A stretch of DNA of 63,951 bases, taken from contig NCAT01000026.1 of assembly GCA_002255575.1 (NCBI GenBank), positions 1-63,951 of the forward strand. Reading direction: 5' to 3'. Numbering within the stretch: the stretch's first letter is position 1; each line of letters begins with the position of its first letter. The DNA comes from Acidocella sp. 20-57-95 (GTDB taxonomy: Bacteria > Pseudomonadota > Alphaproteobacteria > Acetobacterales > Acetobacteraceae). This document shows positions 45,262 to 54,417 of the stretch, one piece after another. The position numbers and the translations under genes are program-made. The notes under the pieces are model-generated. The model was not told the DNA's origin, did no database searches, and saw nothing but the letters and a program-made list of their open reading frames with translations.

Positions 45262-45834
45262 ATGCGGCGGATTTTGGTGGCGACTCATAATAAAGGGAAG
45301 TTGGCAGAGTTTGCCGCGTTGTTGGGGCCGGTTGGGTATGAGGTAGTTTCGGCTGGCGAATTAGGGCTAGCGGAACCCGAGGAGACCGGCGCCAGCTTTG
45401 CTGAAAATGCGCGGATAAAAGCCCGGGCGGCCGCAATGGCGTCGGGGTTGCCGGCGCTGGCCGATGATTCCGGGCTGTGTGTGGCGGCACTCGATGGCGC
45501 GCCGGGGATTTATTCGGCGCGGTTTGCGGCGGGCGATTATCCGGCGGCGTTTGCCAAGGTGATTGCGGCATGTGAGGCGCGGGATGAATGGCGGGCGCGG
45601 TTTGTATGTGCGTTATGTTATGCGCAGCCTGCCGGTGACGTGGCCACCTATATTGGGCAGGCGGATGGCGTGATTGCGAAAACGCCAGAAGGTTTGGGTG
45701 GATTTGGCTATGACCCGATTTTTATTCCCGACGGCTATGCGCAGAGCTATGCGGTGCTGGGGGCTGATGTGAAGGATAAGGTCAGCCACCGGGCGCGGGC
45801 GTTTGCGCAGTTGGTGAGTGTATTGCGGGGTTAA
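45262..45834 (+). CDS. rdgB: RdgB/HAM1 non-canonical purine NTP pyrophosphatase
   Basis: A 190-residue protein that hydrolyses dITP/XTP to keep deaminated purines out of DNA. VATHNKGKLAEFAALL is the substrate loop; LADDSGLCVAALDGAPGIYS holds the catalytic Asp; GFGYDPIFIPDGYAQSYA and SHRARAFAQL complete the motifs. Five bp after rph. A family A hairpin follows. Confidence 0.96.
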   Translation: MRRILVATHNKGKLAEFAALLGPVGYEVVSAGELGLAEPEETGASFAENARIKARAAAMASGLPALADDSGLCVAALDGAPGIYSARFAAGDYPAAFAKVIAACEARDEWRARFVCALCYAQPAGDVATYIGQADGVIAKTPEGLGGFGYDPIFIPDGYAQSYAVLGADVKDKVSHRARAFAQLVSVLRG

Positions 45835-45908
45835 AGTCATGACCCTGTTATCGTCATGCGGGCCAGGGTTCATTTTGAGAGAGGTTGGTGTTTTTCTACG
45901 GGGAGAAG

Positions 45909-45928
45909 ATTCCCGCTTTCGCGGGAAT
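45909..45928. repeat. family A palindromic repeat
   Basis: ATTCCCGC-TTTC-GCGGGAAT, followed by GACG. A half-copy, GCGCGGGAATGACGG, follows at about 45938. It is between convergent rdgB and mltG. Confidence 0.85.
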
Positions 45929-45989
45929 GACGAATAAGGCGCGGGAATGACGGTGAGGGCGCGGGGTTAACTCCGGCGCGGGGGTGGCG

Positions 45990-46928
45990 CTAATGACCTA
46001 TTGCTGCGTGATAGGCGGCGATGTTGGTGAGCTGCTGTTTATAGGTGCGGGAAAATACATGGCCGCCGGTTCCGGTAGCGACAAAATATAAATCGTCGCT
46101 GCTGGCTGGGTGCAACACGGCGTTCAACGCGGCCAGCCCCGGCGCACAAATTGGCCCAGGCGGCAGGCCCGCATTAACGTAGCTGTTATACGGGTTGGGG
46201 TTTTCTAAATCGCTGCGGGTGATCGCGACGCCGGATGCTAAAGCGCCCCCGGAGGCCCCGTAAATGACAGTTGGGTCGGCCTGCAATTTCATGCCCTTGG
46301 CAAGGCGGTTTTCATATACCGCAGCCACTTTCGGTAACTCGTCAGCCAGCGGCGTTTCTTCCTGTACGATTGAGGCTAGAATTAACGCCTCCCGCATGGA
46401 CAGTGCCACCGTCCGATCGCGCCCGGCCCAGGCTTGCGCGAGCGCAGCGGTTTCAGCCTTCTCGGCGCGGTGCAAAATGACTGTGCGGGGGGTGTTGAGC
46501 GTATAGTCATAGGTTTGTGGCAGCACCGCGCCTTCCGGCGGGGCTGAGATCGTCCCGCTCGCGTCTGGTGCCGCGTTGAGGATTTTGGCGATCTGGATTC
46601 CGGTGAGACCCTCAGGGATGGTTACATGGTGCTGCACCACCACACCGAAGCGCAGAATATTCAAAAGCTGCGCGAGTGATGAATGCGCCGGGATTAAAAA
46701 TTCCCCGGCATGGATATGGCCTTGGCTGTGGGTGAGGAACGCAGCCACCCGGAATAGCAGCGGATATTGAATCACCCCAGCCTGGGCGAGCGCCTGCCCT
46801 GCCTCTGCTAAGCCACCGGGCGGAATCACCACCGTTTTCGCATCGGCAAAATCGGCTGGCGCGGTATAGGTTTGTTGGACAGCGCCACGCCCTAGGCTCA
46901 CCACCATCAGCAAGGCGGCCAGCAGCAA
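45990..46928 (-). CDS. mltG: endolytic murein transglycosylase MltG (YceG-like)
   Basis: About 312 residues or slightly more, with one N-terminal membrane helix (LLAALLMVVSLGRGAV). A LysM-like segment with VVIPPGGLAEAGQALAQAGV leads to the catalytic region LILASIVQEETPLADELPKVA, where QEET carries the catalytic Glu, then YENRLAKGMKLQADPTVIYG and NPYNSYVNAGLPPGPI. MltG cuts nascent glycan strands at the inner membrane. No ATG is near the start: TTG at 46928 or a CTG just after the fabF stop are the options. fabF ends only 30 bp upstream, so it sits in the fab operon. Confidence 0.9.
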   Translation of the reverse strand: MLLAALLMVVSLGRGAVQQTYTAPADFADAKTVVIPPGGLAEAGQALAQAGVIQYPLLFRVAAFLTHSQGHIHAGEFLIPAHSSLAQLLNILRFGVVVQHHVTIPEGLTGIQIAKILNAAPDASGTISAPPEGAVLPQTYDYTLNTPRTVILHRAEKAETAALAQAWAGRDRTVALSMREALILASIVQEETPLADELPKVAAVYENRLAKGMKLQADPTVIYGASGGALASGVAITRSDLENPNPYNSYVNAGLPPGPICAPGLAALNAVLHPASSDDLYFVATGTGGHVFSRTYKQQLTNIAAYHAAIGH

Positions 46929-46958
46929 AACCGTGCGGCGGTTGGAAAAGGTCAGAGA

Positions 46959-48218
46959 CTAAACCCGCTTGAAAATAACCGAGGCGTTGGTGCCACCAAA
47001 GCCGAAGCTGTTCGAGAGTGCCACGTTGATTTTACGTTCCTGCGCGGTCAGCGCCACCCGGTCTATGACGCTGGCTTTGCTGGGTTCATGCAGGTTCAAG
47101 GTTGGCGGTGCCACGTTGTCGCGGATCGCCAAAATCGAAAACACGGCTTCAATCGCACCCGCCGCACCCAGCAAATGGCCGGTGGCGGATTTGGTGGAGG
47201 ACATGGCCAAGCCCTTGGCGGCATCGCCGAACATATTCTCAACCGCTTCGAGTTCGAGGTCATCACCCATCGGGGTGGAGGTACCGTGCGCGTTCACATA
47301 TTGCACGTCCGCCGGGGTCAGCTTGCCGTTTTTGAAAGCAGCTTTCATGGCGCGGAAGGCGCCGTCATGGTGCTCGGCCGGGGCGGTGATGTGGTGCGCG
47401 TCACCGGACATGCCGTAGCCGCCAACTTCGGCGTAGATTTTTGCCCCACGCGCTTTGGCGTGTTCGTATTCTTCCAGCACCAGCACGCCGGCACCTTCGC
47501 CCATCACAAAGCCGTCGCGGTCCTTATCCCACGGGCGGGAGGCTTCGGTCGGGCGGTCGTTATAGGCGGTGGAAAGCGCGCGGGCTGCGCAGAAACCGGC
47601 AATGCCCAGCGGGTTTACGGCGGCTTCGGCGCCGCCGGCCACCATCACGTCAGCGTCGCCGAGCGCAATGATCCGTGCGGCGTCGCCAATGGCGTGCACG
47701 CCGGTCGCACAGGCGGTCACCGCCGAATGGTTGGGGCCTTTCAGGCCGTATTTGATGGAGACCTGACCAGAGATCAGGTTGATCAGCGCCGAGGGGATAA
47801 AGAAGGGGGATAGACGCTTGGCCTTGCCCTCATGCACCATGATCGACGCTTCATAGATGGCAGATAAGCCGCCAATGCCGGAGCCGATCATGACGCCGGA
47901 GACGTATTTTTCTTCTTCGGTTTGTGGAACCCAGCCGGAATCCTCAATGGCTTCCGAGGCTGCGACGAGGCCGAAATGGATAAACCGGTCCATTTTTTTC
48001 ACGTCTTTAACGGGCATCCATTCGCCGAGGTCCAATTTGCCCTCAGATTTCGGGCCGTTTGGCACTTGTCCGGCAATTTTAGCGGTCAGCTCCGTGGTGT
48101 CGAATGAGGTGATAATGCCGATCCCGGATTCACCATTGATCAGCCTCTTCCAAACATTCTCAACGCCAAGCCCCAGGGGGCTGGCGATTCCCATGCCGGT
48201 GACGACAACACGACGCAT
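46959..48218 (-). CDS. fabF: beta-ketoacyl-ACP synthase II
   Basis: A 419-residue condensing enzyme of fatty acid elongation, condensing malonyl-ACP with acyl-ACP. MRRVVVTGMGIASPLGLGVE is the start; the Cys-His-His triad appears in SAVTACATGVHAIGDA, YVNAHGTSTPMGDDLE and KSATGHLLGAAGAIEA. Cytoplasmic. It is 34 bp after acpP and in the fabD-fabG-acpP-fabF order seen in many bacteria. Confidence 0.97.
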   Translation of the reverse strand: MRRVVVTGMGIASPLGLGVENVWKRLINGESGIGIITSFDTTELTAKIAGQVPNGPKSEGKLDLGEWMPVKDVKKMDRFIHFGLVAASEAIEDSGWVPQTEEEKYVSGVMIGSGIGGLSAIYEASIMVHEGKAKRLSPFFIPSALINLISGQVSIKYGLKGPNHSAVTACATGVHAIGDAARIIALGDADVMVAGGAEAAVNPLGIAGFCAARALSTAYNDRPTEASRPWDKDRDGFVMGEGAGVLVLEEYEHAKARGAKIYAEVGGYGMSGDAHHITAPAEHHDGAFRAMKAAFKNGKLTPADVQYVNAHGTSTPMGDDLELEAVENMFGDAAKGLAMSSTKSATGHLLGAAGAIEAVFSILAIRDNVAPPTLNLHEPSKASVIDRVALTAQERKINVALSNSFGFGGTNASVIFKRV

Positions 48219-48252
48219 ATTCTAAAACTCCCGGACGCCGGACGAAGCCAAA

Positions 48253-48492
48253 TTACTCGGCTTTTTGCTTTTCAATATAATCGATCGCGTCTTTAACGGT
48301 GGTGATTTTTTCAGCCGCATCTTCCGGAATTTCCACGCCGAAGGCTTCTTCGAACGCCATCACCAATTCAACGGTATCAAGGCTGTCTGCGCCCAAATCA
48401 TCGATAAACGAGGCTTCGGGTGTGACTTTGGCTTCGTCGACACCCAGATGCTCGACAACAATTTTCTTAACCTTGTCGGCGATTTCAGTCAT
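48253..48492 (-). CDS. acpP: acyl carrier protein
   Basis: A 79-residue acidic protein. [20 protein letters not shown] carries the Ser (in DSL) that takes 4'-phosphopantetheine. GAGGAAAG precedes the ATG. It shuttles acyl chains between the enzymes around it. A long imperfect hairpin separates it from fabG. Confidence 0.98.
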   Translation of the reverse strand: MTEIADKVKKIVVEHLGVDEAKVTPEASFIDDLGADSLDTVELVMAFEEAFGVEIPEDAAEKITTVKDAIDYIEKQKAE

Positions 48493-48599
48493 CTAAGTTC
48501 ACTTTCCTCGCGTGTCGGGGGCGCTTAGCACGGTTTCATTGGCGCCGCCAACACCCAGGGCATCTAGGCGCGGAAACGCGGGCCGGTGGCTAAGTTGGC

Positions 48600-48668
48600 G
48601 TGATTTTCTAAGACCCGGCGCGGAGCGTACGTTGAAGTACGTGAGCACCGGAAGCTTAGAAAAGCGCG
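48600..48668. promoter_or_regulatory. long interrupted hairpin between fabG and acpP
   Basis: Outer arms TTTTCTAAG (48604-48612) and CTTAGAAAA (48655-48663), a CCGG/CCGG step (48615-48618, 48648-48651) and an inner CGTAC-(GTTGAA)-GTACG stem are symmetric about one centre. It could stabilise, process or partly terminate the fabG-acpP transcript, giving acpP its higher expression. It may also be a dispersed element. Confidence 0.55.
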
Positions 48669-48695
48669 TCAAATTGGCTACCGGGGTGGGTTTCC

Positions 48696-49433
48696 TTACA
48701 GCATGGCCATGCCGCCGTTAACATGGAGCGTAACGCCGGTCATCCAGCCTGCTTCCTCAGAGGCCAGATAGACCACGCTCGCGGCAATATCAGCGGGGGA
48801 GCCCAAACGGCCGAGCGGGATTTTCTCAGCCAAAGCGGCGCGCTGGGCGTCGGTCAGCGCCTCGGTCATCGGGGTTTCGATGAAGCCAGGGGCCACCAGA
48901 TTGACGGTAATGCCGCGTGAAGCCACTTCCTGTGCGAGCGCCTTGGTGAGCCCCAGCAAACCAGCCTTGGCAGCCGCATAATTGGCCTGGCCGGGGTTGC
49001 CCGTGCTGCCCACCACGCTGCCGATATTGATAATGCGCCCGGCCTTGCGGCGGAGCATGAATTTCAGCGCGGCGCGGCTGAGGCGGAAAGGGGCTGCGAG
49101 ATCGACATCCAGCACCTTCGCCCAATCTGCATCAGACATACGCAGCGCCAGACCGTCTTTGGTCAGCCCGGCATTATTGACCAGAATATCCACCTTGCCC
49201 ATCGCAGCTTCAGCGGTGGCGATCAGCGTCGTTGCGGCCTCAGCGTCTGACAAATCCGCTGGGCAGACATGCACACGCTCGCCCAACTCGGCGGCCAGCG
49301 TTTCCAGCACCGCCGCGCGCGTGCCTGAAATGGCGACCACCGCGCCTTGTTTGTGCAACGCCCGTGCGATTTCAGCGCCGATCCCGCCGGTGGCCCCGGT
49401 GACCAGGGCGGTTTTGCCCGTTAGATCAAACAT
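48696..49433 (-). CDS. fabG: 3-oxoacyl-ACP reductase
   Basis: A 245-residue short-chain dehydrogenase. FDLTGKTALVTGATGGIGAE is the NADPH loop, LVNNAGLT follows, and catalytic Ser/Tyr/Lys sit in NIGSVVGS and GQANYAAAKAGLLG; VAPGFIETPMTEALTD is typical of FabG. It reduces 3-oxoacyl-ACP in fatty acid synthesis. Its ATG overlaps the fabD stop by one base (TGATG). About 200 bp separates it from acpP, with the hairpin in the gap. Confidence 0.96.
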   Translation of the reverse strand: MFDLTGKTALVTGATGGIGAEIARALHKQGAVVAISGTRAAVLETLAAELGERVHVCPADLSDAEAATTLIATAEAAMGKVDILVNNAGLTKDGLALRMSDADWAKVLDVDLAAPFRLSRAALKFMLRRKAGRIINIGSVVGSTGNPGQANYAAAKAGLLGLTKALAQEVASRGITVNLVAPGFIETPMTEALTDAQRAALAEKIPLGRLGSPADIAASVVYLASEEAGWMTGVTLHVNGGMAML

Positions 49434-50389
49434 CACAGCACCTTCAACAGAGCTTCAATATCAGCCGGTGTGCCCACCGAGAGCGCTGGCGCTTCCGGGG
49501 CAATGCGCTTGACCAGCCCCGCCAGAACCTTGCCCGCACCGAGTTCGATGAAACGGTCGGCACCGAAATCCACCATGCTTTCCACCGATTCACGCCAGCG
49601 CACGGTGCCGGTGACCTGTTCCACCAGCAGCCTGGTGATGATCGCCGGGTCAGTCACTTTGGCGGCGGTCACGTTCGCCACCAGCGGTACCATCGGCGCG
49701 CGCGGTTGGGTTTGGTGGAGCGCCTTGTGCATGGCCTCCGCCGCCGGTTCCATCAGCTTGCAATGAAACGGTGCCGAGACCGGCAACAGCATGGCGCGCT
49801 TTACGCCTTTGGCCTTGGCAATCTCGATCGCGCGTTCAACCGCTGCCTTGATGCCGGAAATCACTACCTGGCCGCCGCCATTATCATTCGCGCAGCCCAC
49901 TTCCTCATGCCCGTCCGGCCCGTTGGCGGCTTGCGCACAAATTTCCTGCGCCAAGGCCATTTCAACGCCGAGCAGCGCCGCCATGGCGCCCACGCCGGGG
50001 GCTACCGCCGCCTGCATGGATTTGCCGCGCAACCGCAACAACGAAGCCGCCTCAGCCACCGTGAACGACCCCGCCGCCGCCAGCGCGCTATATTCGCCCA
50101 GAGAATGCCCGGCCACCAGAACCGCCTTCTCCTTCAATTTAACCCCGCCCTCAGCCTCCAGCACCCGCAACACCGCCAAGGATACCGCCATCAAAGCCGG
50201 TTGGGCATTTTCCGTTAAGGTCAGCTCCTCAATCGGGCCTTCAAACATCAGCTTGCTCAGCTTCTGCTTCAAAACCTCATCAACTTCCTCAAACACTTCG
50301 CGCGCCGCCGCAAAGGAGGCCGCCAAGTCGCGCCCCATGCCGACCGACTGGCTACCCTGGCCAGGGAAAATAAAGGCATTAACTGCCAT
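49433..50389 (-). CDS. fabD: malonyl-CoA:ACP transacylase
   Basis: A 318-residue FabD starting at the ATG at 50389; the upstream in-frame start at 50425 is not needed. AFIFPGQGSQSVGMGRDLAA, AVLVAGHSLGEYSALAAAGS (the nucleophilic Ser), and LLPVSAPFHCKLMEPA (the second catalytic His) are conserved. It loads malonyl onto ACP. Cytoplasmic; first gene of the fab cluster. Confidence 0.96.
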   Translation of the reverse strand: MAVNAFIFPGQGSQSVGMGRDLAASFAAAREVFEEVDEVLKQKLSKLMFEGPIEELTLTENAQPALMAVSLAVLRVLEAEGGVKLKEKAVLVAGHSLGEYSALAAAGSFTVAEAASLLRLRGKSMQAAVAPGVGAMAALLGVEMALAQEICAQAANGPDGHEEVGCANDNGGGQVVISGIKAAVERAIEIAKAKGVKRAMLLPVSAPFHCKLMEPAAEAMHKALHQTQPRAPMVPLVANVTAAKVTDPAIITRLLVEQVTGTVRWRESVESMVDFGADRFIELGAGKVLAGLVKRIAPEAPALSVGTPADIEALLKVL

Positions 50390-50454
50390 GTAAGCGTCTC
50401 CTATGAACCCGCGCCGCGTAACCACGAGGTTAGCTCGCTGTCAAATACGTTAAG

Positions 50455-50877
50455 TTACAACAGCGCCAAATTCACCAAAGCCCGCCGCATCTCCTCCGGC
50501 AACGCATCCACCCCGCTTGCCGCCCCCGCCGCGTCAATATCCGCCGGCGCGTCCGCCGCGCTCAAATACCGCCAGCCCTGAAACGCCTTCATGCTGCGCG
50601 CCGCAACCCGCACCAAAGCGGGGTCAAGCACCAAACCCGCGCATTTGGTGCCGTTATCCCAAACATCCGCCGTAATCGCCACAACACGCTGCCTTACACA
50701 AACAGCACCCTGAATCACCCAATAAATCGACCCGCCCGCCACAATCTCATCCGCCCGCTTGGGAAAACTCCGCGTCTGATGCCGTAAGGGTGGGTCACTC
50801 ACCGCCCGCGCCGCCTGAATGGCCGCCAAATGCGCAATGTCCCGGACACCAACCGCTAGTTTGATCAAGTGAAGCAT
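50455..50877 (-). CDS. DUF1489 family protein
   Basis: A 140-residue protein typical of alphaproteobacteria: MLHLIKLAVGVRDIAHLAA, then HQTRSFPKRADEIVAGGSIY and WVIQGAVCVRQRVVAI. DUF1489 has no known function. It lies 65 bp upstream of fabD on the same strand, so it may be co-transcribed. A hairpin array separates it from ilvC. Confidence 0.85.
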   Translation of the reverse strand: MLHLIKLAVGVRDIAHLAAIQAARAVSDPPLRHQTRSFPKRADEIVAGGSIYWVIQGAVCVRQRVVAITADVWDNGTKCAGLVLDPALVRVAARSMKAFQGWRYLSAADAPADIDAAGAASGVDALPEEMRRALVNLALL

Positions 50878-50914
50878 TGGCCAAAACTATGGTGGGTGGT
50901 GGTTGGGAGCAAGG

Positions 50915-51093
50915 CCAGGTGGGCTTTGCCCCCCTGGACCCCCCACTAAGGGCTAGCCCTTAGAACCCTGGACTTAAGAAAAAACCGTCGCTCCCTGATG
51001 TTTCAACATCTGCGGGCGACGGTTTTTTCTTAAGTCTAAAATGGTTTCCAAAGGCGAGCCTTTGGCGGGGTTCCAAGGGGCAGAGCCCCTTGG
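50915..51093. repeat. five-hairpin array between ilvC and DUF1489
   Basis: Successive inverted repeats lie at 50915-50937 (10-bp arms, one mismatch), 50946-50963 (perfect 18-bp palindrome), 50971-50991/51016-51036 (21-bp perfect arms, containing an inner GATGTT/AACATC hairpin at 50997-51010), 51048-51065 (CCAAAGGC-GA-GCCTTTGG) and 51073-51093 (CCAAGGGGC-AGA-GCCCCTTGG). The gap has no gene. The central stem includes six A/T pairs that put a T-run on both strands, so bidirectional termination is possible. Confidence 0.85.
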
Positions 51094-51127
51094 TCTTACT
51101 TCCTAAAAACCCCCATCAAAGCTCTGG

Positions 51128-52171
<1,044 letters not shown>

Positions 52172-52345
52172 TCAAAAACTTGGGGCCTCCCTATTACGTT
52201 TCGGCGTCACTGTCACCGTGCGCGGGCTGGTTATCTGGCATGTTCTGACGCGGTTTTTGGTAATTTTATGTCGTTTCAAGGGCTGTTGGCGTAATGCGGT
52301 TGAAGCCTATTCGACAACCGCGGAAAACCCCCTAAAACCGCCTGC

Positions 52346-52729
52346 ATGAAATATTTTATCCTCGCGTGCCTGCTGTTTTCGGCCCAAGCCGCCCTGGCGG
52401 ATGATTTTTCCGCCCGTGCCACCACCGCCCGCGCCCGCGCTGGCAACACCGAAGGGGCGAAGTACGATATTACGCTCTGGCCGATTTTGAACCAGGCCGC
52501 TGCCGTGTGTGACCCGCCGGGCACGGTGCTGCCGGATACGGAGCTGGGGCATTTTAATCTGGTTGGCGATATTACGGCGGATGGGAAGATGATTAACATC
52601 GAGGTGCGGCCGGAGACCAATATGGCAAAATGTTATGCGGCACAGATGGCGAAAGCGCATTTCCTGCACCCACCTTTGGTGGGCGGCCCCACTTACCCGG
52701 TGTTGTTGGATATGAAGGTGACGAACTAG
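52346..52729 (+). CDS. predicted secreted protein, no recognised family
   Basis: A 127-residue protein. MKYFILACLLFSAQAALA is a signal peptide with likely cleavage at ALA|DD. The mature protein has two Cys (in AVCDPPG and AKCYAAQ) and no domain I recognise. It is divergent from ilvC (198-bp gap with no clear gene) and directly precedes the repeat array at 52757-53141. No strong Shine-Dalgarno is visible. Confidence 0.55.
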   Translation: MKYFILACLLFSAQAALADDFSARATTARARAGNTEGAKYDITLWPILNQAAAVCDPPGTVLPDTELGHFNLVGDITADGKMINIEVRPETNMAKCYAAQMAKAHFLHPPLVGGPTYPVLLDMKVTN

Positions 52730-52756
52730 GCGGGTATTTTCGTTATTGCGGGGCGG

Positions 52757-53141
52757 TGAAGATGGATTGCTTCGCTGCGCTCGCAATGACGGGGGGGGTT
52801 GGTTGCCAGCACCACGGGGCCGTCATTGCGAGGCGGCAACGCCGCCGTGGCAATCTATCTTGTTATCCGTGGCGGTGAAGATGGATTGCTTCGCTTCGCT
52901 CGCAATGACGGGAAGAGTTCGTCCGAACCCCTGGGCTGTCATTGCGAGGCGGCAACGCCGCCGTGGCAATCTATCTTGTTGTCCGTGGCGGTGAAGATGG
53001 ATTGCTTCGCTGCGCTCGCAATGACGGGAAGAGTTCGTCCGAACCCCAGACCCGTCATTGCGAGGCGGCAACGCCGCCGTGGCAATCTATCTTGTTGTAC
53101 GTGGCGCTGAAGATGGATTGCTTCGCTTCGCTCGCAATGAC
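52757..53141. repeat. family B repeat array, 116-bp period
   Basis: Three full units (52822-52909, 52938-53025, 53054-53141), each 88 bp, begin with GTCATTGCGAG and end with CTCGCAATGAC, the 11-bp inverted ends. An inner GGCGGC-AAC-GCCGCC and GCAATCTATCTT paired with AAGATGGATTGC make one long hairpin. A half unit (52757-52790) precedes them. Starts are 116 bp apart. The ORFs running through (with RAQRSNPS-type translations) are spurious. Confidence 0.9.
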
Positions 53142-53170
53142 GGGGGGGGGCCCCAGCCAGAACCGCGTCG

Positions 53171-53557
53171 TTAACCGTTTGGATTATAGTAGCCTAAAAG
53201 TTGGTTGTTCGAATTAGAATAAAGTGGATAACATGTAACAGAGCCACATTGAGTCGGATTGCCTTCGTGAGTGTTGCCTCCAAAGCTTACAGGAACGGTA
53301 CCAGGTATATAAGGGTTTGCCAACGAACCAAGCTGCCCACTAGAGGAAGATCCCCCTGAGTTCCCGGAACTTCCGGTCGATGAAAATCCATTGGAAGCTG
53401 CTGTGAATGTTCCGGAGGCGCTCGATGCCACTGCCGAAACCCCCACCACGATCACAACTGCAATCAGGGCGGCGATCAACGCATACTCAATGGCGGTGAC
53501 GGCGTTGGTGGCGCTGGCGAACTTGCGACGTTTCAAACCAAACGGGCTGGACTGCAT
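53171..53557 (-). CDS. Flp-type pilin with long C-terminal tail (1)
   Basis: A 128-residue Flp family type IVb pilin. The pilin core NAVTAIEYALIAALIAVVIV has Glu at +5 after a predicted prepilin cleavage following Ala (the usual Gly is Ala). A Ser/Gly-rich tail follows, including THEGNPTQCGSVTCYPLYSN with a Cys pair. Typical Flp pilins are 50-70 residues, so the tail is unusual. GAGG lies before the ATG. No Tad secretion gene is in the window. It is the most downstream of three tandem pilin genes. Confidence 0.85.
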   Translation of the reverse strand: MQSSPFGLKRRKFASATNAVTAIEYALIAALIAVVIVVGVSAVASSASGTFTAASNGFSSTGSSGNSGGSSSSGQLGSLANPYIPGTVPVSFGGNTHEGNPTQCGSVTCYPLYSNSNNQLLGYYNPNG

Positions 53558-53716
53558 AACAAACCTCGGGCCGGGGAGACATTAAGTTTGCGGCAGGTGT
53601 ATCATTAACGAAAGTTTATAAAAAGGATTTTTTCGGGATCGTTAAGAATTTTTATACCGATTATGGCGGATTTCCTTCGGGCGAGCGGTATGGCACCGGG
53701 GCGGTGAGGCTGCTGG

Positions 53717-53862
53717 AGATGGATTGCTTCGCTGCGCTCGCAATGACGGGGGGTTGGTTGCCAGCACCACGGGGCTGTCATTGCGAGGCGGCAACGCCGC
53801 CGTGGCAATCTATCTTGTTGTACGCCGCTGAAGATGGATTGCTTCGCTACGCTCGCAATGAC
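53717..53862. repeat. family B repeats between pilin genes
   Basis: A half unit (about 53717-53748, GGAGATGGATTGC through CTCGCAATGAC) is followed by a full unit at 53777-53862 with the same inverted ends. They lie in the 349-bp gap between pilins 1 and 2; the rest of the gap shows no gene and should contain the pilin 1 leader. Confidence 0.88.
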
Positions 53863-53906
53863 GGCGGGGCTCGGCCAACCCAGTACCGTTAACTGGTGCT
53901 GGTAAG

Positions 53907-54278
53907 CTAATTGCCGGGCGGTACTGTTGGGTTAAAGTAAATCGTCTGACCGCTGGGGTTGACGCCAACTTGACAGGTAGCGGAGCCACACTGAGCGGTT
54001 TGACCATTCCCGGCCGAGCCGCCGGGTGGTGGGTTGTTGAACGTGTAGGGGTTCGTAATAGAACCCAACGCGCCGTTTGGGATTGCCGAACTTCCGGTCG
54101 TGCCGAAACCATTGGAAGCTGCCGTGAATGTTGCGGTGGCGCCTGTTCCCAACGCCGAAACCGCCACCACGATCACAACCGCGATCAGCGCAGCGATTAA
54201 GGCATACTCAATAGCGGTGACTGCCCTGGTCTGCGCGGCCAACTTATTAATTATGCGCTGCAAAAACGAAGAAAACAT
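53907..54278 (-). CDS. Flp-type pilin with long C-terminal tail (2)
   Basis: Starts at the ATG at 54278 (GAGG upstream), giving 123 residues; a start at 54383 adds an unlikely leader. The core AVTAIEYALIAALIAVVIVV is nearly identical to pilin 1 and has the same Ala before the cleavage point. The tail is Gly/Thr/Pro-rich with a Cys pair in TAQCGSATCQVG, matching pilin 1's CGSVTC. Likely a paralogue by duplication. Confidence 0.85.
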   Translation of the reverse strand: MFSSFLQRIINKLAAQTRAVTAIEYALIAALIAVVIVVAVSALGTGATATFTAASNGFGTTGSSAIPNGALGSITNPYTFNNPPPGGSAGNGQTAQCGSATCQVGVNPSGQTIYFNPTVPPGN

Positions 54279-54417
54279 GATGGCCTCACAAAAAATCCCA
54301 AAAAACCAGCGCAACTTTAGCATTAACTCAAATTTAGAAAATGTAAATATATTCGAGAGATTTTTAAAAAAACCGCGCGGCACGGGGTGGCAGGCTTACT
54401 GGCAATCTATGCCATAT

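Noticed and set aside
50915..51093. Hairpin array as a CRISPR or attachment site
   Set aside because: The five hairpins differ from one another; no repeat-spacer pattern and no integrase.
52757..53141. Regular 116-bp repeat array as a CRISPR
   Set aside because: Repeats are 88 bp with long self-complementary hairpins and related sequences in the gaps; spacers are not unique, and no cas gene is near.
52823..53217. ORFs through the family B repeats
   Set aside because: Their translations repeat the same RAQRSNPS-type string in several frames and match no protein; they are a product of repeat sequence.
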